This document shows, one piece after another, positions 33,735 through 44,263 of a DNA stretch of 64,000 nucleotides (the stretch's first letter is position 1; every line of letters begins with the position of its first letter). The position numbers were made by a program, and so were the translations under genes. Below the pieces are notes generated by a model. It was not told the origin of the DNA, did no database searches, and saw only the letters and a program-made list of their open reading frames with translations. Source of the DNA: Pleurostoma richardsiae. Lineage: Eukaryota; Ascomycota; Sordariomycetes; Calosphaeriales; Pleurostomataceae. Location: contig JANBVO010000005.1 in the NCBI GenBank assembly GCA_030052745.1, positions 558,001 to 622,000 on the forward strand. Direction: 5' to 3'.

Positions 33735-34906
33735 GTTGTTCCTGTATTTGTCAGGGATAGCTAGGTGCTTTGTTTTTAGAAGGGAAAGTGACTCCAAGGG
33801 CGAGTGTCTTGCCGGTGGAAGGGGTGACTCCGTCAGGTAGGTAGGTAGGTATTTATATACGCTCCTGGACTTTCTGTCCACCCGGGCCGGACGGTAGGTC
33901 TCCCGACCGTGCTTTAGAAGAGCTGCCGAGACCAATCTGCAGCCATACGGTATCAGGATTGAAAACTGGTCAAGCGATAAAAGAACATCAGGGCAGCCGC
34001 TAGACAAACAGCCATGAGTCGGTTACGCGAAGAGCACCTGGCAAAATTTAAGTCATCCTTGTCACTGTGTCCACCAGCGGAGTCATTTTGTGCATCGGTA
34101 TGCCAGACTGTTCTCGTCGAGCAAACAGGGCTCGTCGGCCACCAGGAAATGATACCGGCCGATACTCGAGCAGCATATTCGAGTCCAGTGAAAAATAAGA
34201 CAACTACCTGCTGGTAGCCGGCGGTCAGGGGACTCTAGCAGATAGAGCCAGCGAAATAGATGGGTTCGATTCGACACTATGAATGCAGGGCTCTTCCACC
34301 ATTGCAGTCCAGTCACGAGCCCGCGGCACTCTCATATCCCATCATCTCCAGAAAAGACCAGGGCTGACAAACGCGTTCGTCAGTCCTCACCATTGTTATA
34401 TCAGGGGATGAGGGTTGCGGGTTATACATCTTCGGCCATTTAAGTCACAAGGCTCACCGCGAGCTCCATCGTCGCCGCACCACGTTGAACAAGAAAGAAG
34501 GTGTCTAGAAGCCCTCCTCCACGAGACTCGGCATACAAGTTCCTTCGGTTCGTACGAGAGCAAGATAAATCGTAGGCCGCTCGGAGAAATGTCGACGTTG
34601 ACTCCCGTCGGTGAGCACCTGGAACATCCTGCTTGAGAGCAACTGCCGTTTGTTGATGTCTTAGTTTGACACTGGCAGCGTCGTTTGCTCAATCTTGTTA
34701 CACCAACTGTCTTACGGAGGATGTACCACCGCAAACAGGCGGCCTGCGTGTCATCTGTCTCCAAAGATGTGATGTTCGGGGTAATGTTCCCCTTTGATTC
34801 TATGATAATTGGCCCAGAGGAGCTTCCCCTAAGTCAGTATACTCTTGCCCTTTTGCATCCCGACGTGCCGTCGTCGACGCCTCTTCATCATTCTCACGGA
34901 TCAACG
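33735..34906. other. Divergent promoter region (secreted protein / UstYa-like)
   Basis: About 1.17 kb between two divergently transcribed genes. It contains the TATA element described separately. A tRNA T-arm-like string GGTTCGATTC at about 34263-34272 has no matching tRNA body. No additional coding region is supported. Confidence 0.5.
33836..33860 (-). promoter_or_regulatory. TATA box and GTAG tandem repeat upstream of secreted protein
   Basis: On the minus strand GTATATAAAT (33851-33860) forms a strong TATA-type element about 120 bases before the ATG at 33734. It is flanked on the gene-proximal side by four tandem CTAC/GTAG units (33836-33850). Strong TATA boxes are typical of highly induced secreted-protein genes. 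Confidence 0.55.
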
Positions 34907-36012
34907 ATGTATAACCTAGGCGTCAGGACAGCTCAGCGGTTCTTACTCCTTCCCCCCGCCTTAGAAGAAAGACACAATGACATCGTCAACGAGTCTGAGG
35001 ATTATGAGCGACAGTGGACTGGCTGGCGTCCGAATCGGGTGGCTTTTATGATTCTTGGAAGCACCGTACTGTCAGTCATGCTCTGGGGGTGGGGATATTG
35101 GCAAAGGCGAGCCTTTTCGGACTCCAGCTGCACCCTCAGGACATCGAGAAACTGTGAGCCTACACTTGAGGCCCACCATTCTCACATACCGACATCTGAT
35201 TGATTGCAGCCCCTATCTTAGCGGACATCGACGTCGGTCTGTCAACCATCGCCTTCAATGGGTCCTTCTTCAGCGAGACCATCTTCCGCCAGGCTGCGTC
35301 CCCTGAAGTCGATGCGGCATGGGAATCTCTAGGTGTCAACTGTAAGGCTCCTCTTGTGATATTGAAACGGCTGGTTCTTGTCCAATCGATGATAGAAGAT
35401 GACACGGAAGACAGACAGAGCTGCCATTGTCCCGGAGAGCCAAGCATCTGTTGGAGGGCTGACTCCTCGCCAAGTTCGAGTATCGAAGAAGTATGGCGGT
35501 GGTTACCCGGCAAATGTGGAAGGAATGCATCATCTTCACTGCCTCGTAAGTGCTGGCTCCAGAAGAATTTAAGATTCTAAATAGGGGGACTCACCGTGAC
35601 CGCAACTCCAACATAGAACCTGCTTCGTCAAGCTCTGTTCTTCAACTACGACTACTACAAAGCACTCGGTGGTGGCGCCTTCAAGAATGAAGACTACGTG
35701 CTGCAAGCTCACATCAGTATCAGGATCTGCTCACCTTTCGGTAAGGGGCTATTGTTCGCTGACTTCGTATTAGCCCATTGTCTCGACACCCTCCGGCAGC
35801 AGTTGATGTGCGTTGTTGACGTCGGCGTGCTTGGACAGATATGGTGGGACACAACTTATCCCAAAGCTTTTCCTGACTTCAATACAAAGCACAATTGCAG
35901 AGACTTTGACAAGGTGAGAAAGTGGGCGGAGGAGCATCAAGGACCAGAGCATCCCCCTGAGGATTACCTGAGACCGCCGAGGCGAGACGACGTGCTTGAA
36001 GGTATCCCTTAA
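34907..36012 (+). CDS. UstYa-family (DUF3328) oxidase-like protein
   Basis: Five exons: 34907-35153, 35210-35341, 35415-35545, 35617-35716, 35774-36012; 282 residues, all phases closing. The order is a cytosolic N-terminus (LPPALEERHNDIVNESED), one membrane segment (about 44-65, VAFMILGSTVLSVMLWGWGYW), then a lumenal domain. The two HxxHC motifs that define UstYa are both intact: HHLHC (165-169) and HITHC (202-206). Flanking signatures are also present: AWESLGVNYRAAIVPE, KKYGGGYPANVEG, LRQQLMCVVDVGVLGQIWW, DFNTKHNCRDFD and EHPPEDYLRPP. UstYa and UstYb take part in oxidative cyclisation of ustiloxin-type peptides, and homologues act in other fungal secondary-metabolite clusters. No other cluster enzyme (P450, tyrosinase, methyltransferase) is next to it here. 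Confidence 0.93.
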
Positions 36013-37512
36013 GCCAAGCTCACCACGTCGTCACTTTTTCTTTAAATAAGACCAGCTGCTTCACTCTTACTGTCGAGGAAAGAAGTATTCACCTGCCGGC
36101 TTCTTCGTCCTTTTTCTCCTTTAAGACCCCGGGCTGAAATTCCTTCCTTCTCCTCCTCCTTCCTTCACGCAACACCAGGCTTTCGAAACTATCTCCCGAT
36201 TCCTCATCCTTGACCTTGCCGCAGACTCCTTCTCGTGCAACTTCTTCCATCCATCATACCAATTCTTCCTCTCAGCCACAAGCTTGGAATAATCCTCGAC
36301 ATAACTACCTACTATCTAGTCGTTTATCAGGTACGTGAGAAAATTTGTGAACGTAAGGCCGTGGTTTCGAGATTGTCTGGGGAGGTGAGATATGTCTTTT
36401 GTCGGACTGCTCTCGCCCTTTCTGTTCAGCCGGTACGTCTTCATTTTTTTTCTTTGGCTCTCCTCGCCGTCTACCTACCTGCCCTGGCACACGTCGATAC
36501 CTAAGGCATCTGCATAAATTTGCTCTTTTCCTCTCGAGGCCAAACTACTTCTCTCACCTTCCTGCATATTTCATCAACGATCACGACCACCTCCCACCTC
36601 CTCCTGCAAACACACACTCACACACAAGCGCACACAACTACAATTTCTTTTGTCCTTTTTTGGATCAGAATCACAATAAGCATTGATTATCTTGCCTCTC
36701 AGTGTTGTCTCAAAACAAGAGAGTACTGCTGAGCGGGACAATGACGCGCTTTCCCTTTGTCAATATATATACCCAACACCGATTCCACATTCATGGATGC
36801 CCTCGGACGAGGACAATATCCCTTCGAGAAGAAGGCACAGTATCACCTCAACTTAAACAATCGTAAGGTGCCGGCGTCAATCACACCCGCCCCATTCGCT
36901 TCTTGAAAATCACTTCTCCTCCATCACGCCAGACGATCAATCTTCAAGTCTCGCAGTGAAACACGGAGGATCTCATTTTCAAATTTCCATCCACACTCGA
37001 GCTCCTCGAAGGTCCAACGACCTCATATTTACTCACGGGGACCACACTACATACCGGGCTGGTCCTCATCTACCCTCCTGTTTCCATCACCCCGGATCTT
37101 CTTTCTGAGCGAGTATTCACGACCTCCCACCAAAACTCGTGAATCTCCCTTTACACATCTGGGGCATCGTTGACAACGTACTAACGATATTTTAAGGACA
37201 CCACAGAAAATAAAGACCTGTACGAAGTTACCGGTCGCTAAGAATTATCACAAGGTTAGTGAGAATGCAAGCTCCCTCACAGATCCTTCACTGCACATCT
37301 GGGACTGCAACGGCATTCTAAGTCTTGTCCCATCTCCTCTTCTCCCAGTTGCTTCTAACATAGTAGAGCCTTGCTTTTATACCCTACAATCATGCTGACG
37401 ATAGCGTAGTCCACCCACCTGGGTGCAGATATCCTTGGCTATCTCGCACTTTCACACAATACACGACTTGAGACAAATTCTCACTATCCTTCTCACATAG
37501 ATCCACACAACG
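36013..37512. other. Long pyrimidine-rich leader / promoter of SET gene
   Basis: 1.5 kb with strong C/T bias (for example 36110-36220 and 36410-36660, including CACACA runs). This is characteristic of a long 5' leader with possible leader introns in front of the SET-domain gene. Open frames are short and reflect composition, not coding. Confidence 0.5.
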
Positions 37513-38827
37513 ATGTCTCTCCTCAAGGTCTATCTCGCTAAGAAGGCTGCCGCCACGGGCGCCAAGATTACGAAGCTGGAGGACGTGATCTCCGAGCCCC
37601 AGCCAGAGGCCCAGCCAAAGCAGTGTCCTCCTGTGGTATGAACATCCCAACTCCTGCCATACGGCAACACTGACAAGAGCACCTCAGGAGCCAAAGCCAA
37701 TCGAGCGCGAGCTCGAGAAGAACCTGTCGCTTCTCCTGGCCCGGACGGGTCTGCCTATTGTTGCTCCCGGCCTTGATGGCGACTCCGACTCAAACGCCAT
37801 CGCAATGTCGAGCGCCGGAAAGGCCCGGGATGCCTCAACGGCCAAGACGGACGTCTTGGTCGCCGTATCCCATGCGGTGAGCAAGAGCGACGAGGATGCC
37901 TGCCCTGGTGTGCCCCTCGCGGGGTTCGTCAACGGCATCAAGGTCTTCCGAGTCGTCTCCAAGTACATCAAACCGCCCCTGCTGCTCCTCCGGTGACCGT
38001 CTGACCCCCGTGGCTGCAGGACCGAGAAGGCACTCGCGGCAGTTGAGACCCGGACTGCCATCGGCACGCGCTTCCTGACGGAGCCAGTCGTCGACTGCTC
38101 CAGGCCCGCGCTCGCGATGTTCGACTCAGACCTCCCGTGCACGCGGAGGTTCAGGAACGAGTACTTCCACGTCAAGGAGTCGCTGATCGCCGGGTTCGGG
38201 GCGTTCGCGTCCAAGGACCTCAGGTACGGGCAGCACATCCTGGTGGAGGCTCCCCTCGTCATCACGACGCAGCTGGAGCTGTATAGGGACGTCGCAGACC
38301 TGAACTCGGCGGCCATGGAGGCGTACTTCAGCCTCCACCCGTACAGCCGGACCCCGCGGGCAGACAAGATCTCTGCGATCTTCGACGCCAATTCGTACGT
38401 TGACCCCCCGTGCCTCCTTCGGTGGTCGACTGTCACTTTATGCCCACAAGCAGCCTGTTGGTGTGGGATAAACATTCTCCAGAGTCCAGACCCGAGACAG
38501 ATTAGGAGTGGTCAGGAGAAGCTAACAATCGGGTTCCCTAGGTTCTGGATCGACCCGCAGCACAACGGGGTGTTCGGCGTGGCGGCCAACTTCAACCACG
38601 CCTGCAAGTCAAAGCGGAACATCCAGTACGTCTACGACAGCGAGCGCAAGGTCATCGTGCTCACGGTGATTGAGAACGTGCCGGCCGGGACGGAGCTGCT
38701 GCTCTCGTACGGCGGCGACCCGGCCGCGCTCTACGAGCGGTACGGGTTCGTGTGCGGCTGCGGCGGCTGCTCGCGGGAGAAGGTCCTCATGGACATCGCG
38801 GCGCGGATGAACTGCCGGTACTGGTAG
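37513..38827 (+). CDS. SET-domain protein
   Basis: Likely protein lysine methyltransferase-type protein. Exons: 37513-37635, 37688-37962, 38020-38394, 38542-38827; 352 residues when fully spliced. The SET core starts at FHVKESLIAGFGAFASKDL (with the GFGAFA substrate of SAM binding), continues through GQHILVEAPLVI, and ends with the NHxC-type motif as NFNHACKSKRNIQYVY, VPAGTELLLSYGG and the post-SET-like CGCGGC. The N-terminal 120 residues are not recognisable. The third intron (147 nt) is a multiple of three and has no in-frame stop, so unspliced mRNA would add 49 residues inside the SET domain before FWIDPQHNG. SET proteins of this short fungal type are numerous and mostly uncharacterised. 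The substrate is unknown. Confidence 0.85.
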
Positions 38828-40884
38828 ACCCGAGCTGGGAGGACGCCACAGGATTGCTTTTGGAAGAGATGGGCCTCGGAGAAATCGTCGTTGCTTTGGA
38901 CCTGGCTTTCAGTGTCCCCGACTGAATATCAGACCCCGGTTTCAATACATTCCAATGAATAGCTTGCAGGAAATAGACGTCTTCCTTACCCCGAGAGAGA
39001 TATTTGAGTGCATCAACACGTAATCGGGGCCAGCTGTGACGCTTGGCCTTTCATATAATTGTGAGTTCACAAGAAGGCAAGAACGATATTCAGTACATGA
39101 GCAGGAGGCCGGCCATAGGAGGCTGATGGAAAAGGCAAGAATATCACTGCGAATGTCTCGCGACCGACTCCGCAGTCCCACGAAGAAGGAAGGGAGTAAA
39201 CAACATTTGCCATACTCCTCCGATTTCTCGCATCTCGCATTTGATCTCCGGCCTCCTGCCTGGGCAGATGGCTATCATCGGAGTGAGGTCGATGTTTACA
39301 CTAACAGAGAGAACCAATTGGCTTCCTTCCCGTCCTAGGGATGAAACTTGGAAGGGATTACCAGCCGCCATCGGCAGGCCGCTGCACGCGTACGGCTATC
39401 TAACCGAAGCCATCGATACTCATCTCGGCGGCTCTGCACGCCAAGGCACAACCCTGGGGGCGTCGGGGACAGAAGCGAAGGATTGCTGAGTCAGGCGCAT
39501 TGTGGGTGGCCGGGCAATGGTCCAAGACAGGAATGGCTCACGCAAGAGGCTGACGAGCGCTGGAACGGAGGAGGAGGAGCAGCAGCAGAGGATCTCCCAA
39601 GGAATCCGACGAACCACGAGCGCCATGGCGTGCTGTCGTGTTCAGGATCTCACGTTTCTTGGGGGGATGAGGTGTTAGTGGAGGGAAAGCCTCGTGGACG
39701 AAAACGGCCATCTTTTCGGCACTTCTTTACGGGTCCTTGAGGCGTCTTTGATGGCCCGACTGGAGGGAGCGTCTTGTCCCACCAGCGGGTGGTTACCTGC
39801 AGGCGAGCGGGAGGGCAAAGAGGTTCGCTCCAGAGCTGCTCGTCTGTTTGTGCCCGTCTGTCTGCGCCTTCGTTAGTGCAGTCCCTCAGCATCCAGACAG
39901 AATCTGAATGTTTTTGCGCGCCGCCTGCAGGCATTACCTATTCTTACGCCAAACCTACTGTTACCTGTGCTATGTAACTCCGTACCTGCTGCTCACGCAT
40001 CTTTTCCTGTGCATTTGTCAGTCTTGTCAAATCACCGACCGCAGCTGTCAGCTCTTATTCAGCAATCGGCAGCGTGCCAGCCCCACCCCCGAGCTAAGTT
40101 ACCCCTGCCTGCCCGATCGTCTCATAGGGCGGCGGGTGGGGTAATCAGAAAAGGTACGGAGTGCGAGCGTGGGTCTGTGGTGGGACCGGCTGCGTGAGAT
40201 GCTGCCCCTCCTCCGGAGAGCTTCTCCACCAGTGCAACTCTATTGTCTCCCGCTTCTCTCTCTCTGCTGTCCGCCTCCTTTGCCGGTCCTCCAGCTTATG
40301 AAGCATCCATAATTAACATTGGGCCTACTGCGCGAGAATTCAGAGATGGACTAGAGCCGGAGTCCTCAGGCATCGAGGCAAATGCGGCAGATATGTGGAT
40401 GAGACCTCGATGTTTTATAAGCAGCAAGCCAAGGGCCTGCAGGGGCGGCACACCTCCTCGAAGCTGCCGGGCGGGCTTCCCGGCTGTGGAGCATGCCAGC
40501 GACAAAGTCCGGCCTAGTACTGGACACCTTATGCTGCTAAGGCATGGTAGGGTACCTTACCTACCTAGGTAGTCAGGTAGTGAGTATTGCTTAAACGATG
40601 ATTATCCGATCATGACGAACGCCCGTTGCTGAGACAGCTTTGCGTGCTGGATCCGGCTAGCTGAGTTTAGCCTCGCAAACAGTCTTCCCCCCCAGGGTGC
40701 TGTCGCATTGACTGTGCATGAGGTGTCTGCCGTACCCCGTACGAAAGATATAAGAGGCACGGGATGCCTCCTCGTTGCCTTCCCGTCTCTTCCCTCCCAT
40801 CCTCAACCAACAAGAAGCCAATTGTCTCCACTCATACTCTCTCACTCCCCTCCCGTTAATCAGCCTCACATCAAATCATCCAAG
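38828..40884. other. Gene-poor region, 2.1 kb
   Basis: No gene supported. It includes a CCTACCTAGGTAGTCAGGTAG cluster (about 40545-40580) like that at 26.35 kb, and a pyrimidine-rich leader (40770-40880) before the quinone reductase start. Open frames up to 130 codons lack domain features. Confidence 0.5.
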
Positions 40885-41850
40885 ATGGCTCCCAAGATTG
40901 CTATCGTCTACGTAGGTTCAGTCCCGGTCCCCTCGCTTCCCAGATCCCCTTGTCAATGCAGGAATCCTGCCGACCCCGAGTTGTACACATGGTTTAGTAC
41001 ACATGGTTTCGGGTAGCGACAGACACCAGACAGTCAACATGACTTTCACATACCTCCTTTGAGAAGGCCGCAATGGCTACGACAAGATGGATACGCTGAC
41101 ACCTTCCTCTCAGTACTCGATGTACGGCCACATCAAGCAGCTGGCCGACGCTGAGCTCGAGGGCATCAAGAAGGCTGGTGGCAGCGCCGACGTCTACCAG
41201 TAAGTTCCTCCAGTGCTTCCGGGCAAGCAGAGAAGCGTCGACAAGAGTCTCTAACCGCCCGGTAGGATCCCCGAGACCCTCCCTGAGGAGGTCCTCGCCA
41301 AGATGTACGCCCCTCCTAAGCCCACCGACATCCCCGTCCTCGAGGACCCCGCAACCCTCGAGCAGTATGACGGCATCCTGTTCGGCATCCCGACTCGTTA
41401 CGGCACTTTCCCCGCCCAGTGGAAGGTGAGATCAGATTCCGTCATCCCCACCCCCTTTATCTCACTCTCCCCCATCAGATTTGCTGACGTGTCCCCGCAA
41501 CAATACAGACCTTCTGGGACAAGACTGGCAAGCAGTGGTCGACGGGCGGCTTCTGGGGCAAGATGGCCGGCATCTTCGTGTCGACCGCCTCGATGGGCGG
41601 CGGCCAGGAGTCCACGGCCATCAACGCCATCTCGACGCTGGCCCACCACGGCATCATCTACGTGCCCTTCGGCTACACCAAGGCCTTCGGCATCTTGACC
41701 GACCTGACCGAGGCCCGCGGCGGCTCCCCCTGGGGCGCCGGCACCTTCGCCGGCGCCGACGGCTCCCGCCAGCCCTCCGCCAAGGAGCTCGAGATCGCCC
41801 GCCTCCAGGGCGAGGCCTTCTACGGCGCCGTCGCCAAGTACTCGGGTTGA
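40885..41850 (+). CDS. YCP4: Flavodoxin-fold NAD(P)H:quinone reductase (WrbA / Pst2-Ycp4 family)
   Basis: FMN-dependent two-electron quinone reductase, protecting against semiquinone radicals; fungal homologues include Pst2, Rfs1, Ycp4 and minor allergens Alt a 7/Cla h 7. Exons: 40885-40911, 41114-41199, 41266-41425, 41509-41850; 204 residues to the first stop. Motifs: KIAIVYYSMYGHIKQLAD (FMN phosphate loop), ILFGIPTRYGTFPAQ, TFWDKTGKQW, GGGQE, and HGIIYVPFGYTKAF followed by GGSPWGAGT. The first exon has only nine codons, and its intron is long (202 nt). The frame does not end in substance at the TGA (41848-41850): it stays open to 42018 with a coding-like tail, described separately. The body of the gene is certain. 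Confidence 0.95.
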
Positions 41851-42018
41851 CTGCATGGTAGTGAGGGACAGGCGGCGGCGAAGGAGGAGGGGGTGAAGAC
41901 TTCGGCTCCGGCGGCGGAGGGGGCCGCGGCGAAAAACGGCGCGGCGGCGCCCCAGAAGAAGGAGAAGGATGAGGAGGGCGGCCCTTGTGGCCTGCCGTCG
42001 AAGTGCGCCATTCTATAG
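41848..42018 (+). other. In-frame C-terminal extension behind a UGA-CUG stop, ending in a CAAX box
   Basis: Directly after the TGA of the quinone reductase, in the same frame, 55 sense codons run to a TAG at 42016-42018. They encode an Ala/Lys/Glu-rich linker (KEEGVKTSAPAAEG, then QKKEKDEEGG) ending CGLPSKCAIL. The last four residues form a CAAX box whose final Leu predicts geranylgeranylation, with a second Cys nine residues from the end as a possible palmitoylation site. Composition stays GC-rich and coding-like until 42018, then turns AT-rich. Yeast Ycp4 has the same plan of flavodoxin body, Lys/Ala-rich linker and CAAX-like end. The stop context UGA CUG belongs to the leaky UGA-CUN class. 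A 24-nt GT-AG segment (41837-41860) would also join the frames but is too short for a normal intron. Confidence 0.75.
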
Positions 42019-42680
42019 AAAGCGAACAAAGTTTAAAAATCCAATATATACCATTTCTTCTTGCATTCAAACATTCCAACTCGAGTGTCACCTACAATGG
42101 GCTCGGCCGAGCATAATCTTGAAGACGATCAGACAGAAAGGGCTTGTCATTTGTATCCAGAGGTGGATATATCACTCTTGATTGGGCTGGCGCAGAGAGA
42201 AGGAGGGACCGCGGATTGAAGATCGGGAAGGCATCACGATTCGCACCCGAGCGGCAGTCTTCAGATCGGATGGCAGATAAAAAGCTCGCGTAGGAGTACA
42301 GTCTCGATTCCATTTTCTTTACTCCAAGCCACCACACCAACTCCAGCGCGAAAGCCTGTCAACTTTCAGAGCTCCCAAACAATCGCTTTGTGATATCCCC
42401 CGTCATCTTGCTCTATATGTACACTTGAGTCCGGCCCCGGCATTGGAGCTGGGCAGGGAAAGCCAGAAACTGAGTGAGAGGCTGTGAGGTAGTGAGGTAT
42501 CAGAAGAGGCTGGACAGTGGGAAGGAGGAGAAGAAAGGAAGCAAATCCAAAAAGCTGTGCCCAAACATGCTGTACGTAGATCATCCATGCCGTCATTACC
42601 TCGTTCTCGTCCGGAAATATTCAACGCATTACACTAGAGAGGGGTCTGAACGTCGTGGGCTCGTCGATGGTGCTGCCCCA
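42019..42680. other. 3' spacer between convergent genes
   Basis: AT-rich 3' flank of the quinone reductase and 3' region of the convergent PPxY-protein gene. No coding region recognised. Confidence 0.55.
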
Positions 42681-44263
42681 TCAGTGGTCATCGTCCCTCG
42701 GCACCGCGCTCGACGGCTCGATGACGATCTGCGGCAGCCGGTTCAGCCTCAGGCTGGGCAGCTGCGGAAGAGACCTCGAGGACCTCCTCGACTGCCCATC
42801 ATCGTCCTCCTCAGCCGCACCAGCGGGGGCGGCGTCGGCGACCAAGTCCGCCACGTGGGCCGACAGCCGTTCGTTCCGCGCCTGCGTCGGGCCGGGGTAA
42901 TCCGGCGGCGGCTCATTGTACGGGCTGTTGGCCCCGGACCGCGAGTGCACTGGCGTGATGTCGTCCAGTGACACCTCGTCGTAACCCGGCGGCGAGTGCG
43001 GTGGCATGTCCGCGTCGCCGAGGTCCGCCTCCGCCGCGTCGATCAGCTCCGGGCTGGACCCCGCCCGTGCGCTCGCCGACGACGACAGCCGCGGGTCCGC
43101 CTCGCCTCTCGAGCTCGCGCGGGATCGCCCACCGGCGCCGGTTGGCCCCCGGCCAGGCGACTCGGCCCCGCCATTGTTGTTGTTGTTGTTGCTACTCCGG
43201 AAGGTGTCGATGCTCAGCACCGAGCTCGCGCTCGGCGCCCTGCGGTGCTGCAGTCCGCCCGTCTCAGCAATGCTCGCAGCGTCGCTCAGCAGGCCGACCC
43301 GCTCGCTCTCCGTACTGTTGGCGCGGATGCGCGTGCCGTCGTGTCGCGCGATGCCCACGTCCGCGTAGCTGACGCTGCTGACGGCGCGTTGGCGCGTCTG
43401 CTTGATCTGCTCGTGGCTCTGCCGCAGGTCGGACACCTCGTCCTGGCCGGCCGTGGTGGCGAGCCGGGTGCGGCGGCGCAGCTCCTCGAGGGCCACGGCG
43501 TCGTGGCGCTCCCGCGCCTCCCGGCGCTGCTGCCGGCGCTCCTCGCGCTCGGCGATCTGCCGCCGCCGCGCCAGCCGGATCTGGTACAGCGCCTCCATCT
43601 CCTCCTCGCGCAGGGCCTCGTCGGCCTCGGCGGTGGGGAGCTCGACCACCGTGTCGATGCCGTCGCGCTCGCCCTCGCGGCCGAGGACCTGCTCCGTCTC
43701 GGTGGCCTTCTGCCGGTAGGCGGGCAGGGTCATGACGCTCCGCACCGAGGTGTTGCGGTCCACGCCGTCGGCTGCGGCGCTGCTCTGCCGGTTGGTCGCC
43801 GCCTGCGCGCCGGCCAGGGCGTCCTCCATGTTGTCCTGTGCCTCGCGCATCCGGGAGCGGCGGCGGGTCGTGGAGTCCGCGTCGTCGGCATCAGCGGTCT
43901 GGGCGTGCGAGTAGCGGGGGCGGTATGCGGGGACCTTCCAGTCTTTCCACAGTTTCTTGAGGAATGGCGTTGGCAGGTATTTGGGGTTCGGGTGGCGGCT
44001 GCGGAGGGTTCGGATGAGGATGGCCATTGCGATGAGGCCGACCACGCCGACCACCACGCCTGCGACGATCTAGCAAGAGGGAACGGTCAGTATACAGGTA
44101 GGGCTTGTCTAGAAATTGGTTATCTTACAATGCTCGTCTTATTGGTGTGGTGGTTGTCGTCGTCAGCTCTCGGATGTAGCCTCGACTGCCTGGCTATAAT
44201 CCGGGAAGCTGCGGATGGATCGAGGACAGGCGTGCCTATCCGAGCTCGAAATGGGAGACGCAT
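42681..44263 (-). CDS. Single-pass membrane protein with PPxY motifs (candidate Rsp5 adaptor)
   Basis: Two exons in coding order: 44129-44263 and 42681-44069 (59-nt intron); 507 residues. A short, probably lumenal N-terminus (residues 1-45, MRLPFRARIGTPVLDP) precedes one membrane span (46-64, IVAGVVVGVVGLIAMAILI) and a long cytosolic tail. The tail has a highly charged coiled-coil-like Arg/Glu segment (about 190-260, EREERRQQRREARERH), an Asn run from GTT repeats at 43173-43190, Ser/Gly-rich linkers, and near the C-terminus PPGY (about 405) and PPDY (about 432). Single-span proteins with cytosolic PY motifs (for example yeast Rcr1/Rcr2, Bsd2-type) recruit the ubiquitin ligase Rsp5/NEDD4 to membrane cargo. 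That role is an inference; I recognise no orthologue by name. Confidence 0.8.

Noticed and set aside
34200-34290. tRNA suggested by GGTTCGATTC at about 34263
   Set aside because: The flanks do not form a T-stem, and no A box or acceptor stem lies at the right distance.
38005-38019. A 27-nt intron in the SET gene (GTGACC...GCTGCAG)
   Set aside because: Too short for a spliceosomal intron. The donor GTACAT at 37963 gives a normal 57-nt intron in the correct phase.
41837-41860. A 24-nt intron joining the quinone reductase to its CAAX tail
   Set aside because: It keeps frame and has GT-AG ends, but is well below the usual minimum intron size in ascomycetes. Kept only as a less likely alternative to readthrough.
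33261-42018. One secondary-metabolite cluster spanning the secreted protein, UstYa-like, SET and quinone reductase genes
   Set aside because: There is no backbone synthase, P450, methyltransferase or pathway transporter, and the genes are separated by 1-2 kb of empty DNA. Only the adjacent secreted protein/UstYa pair merits attention.
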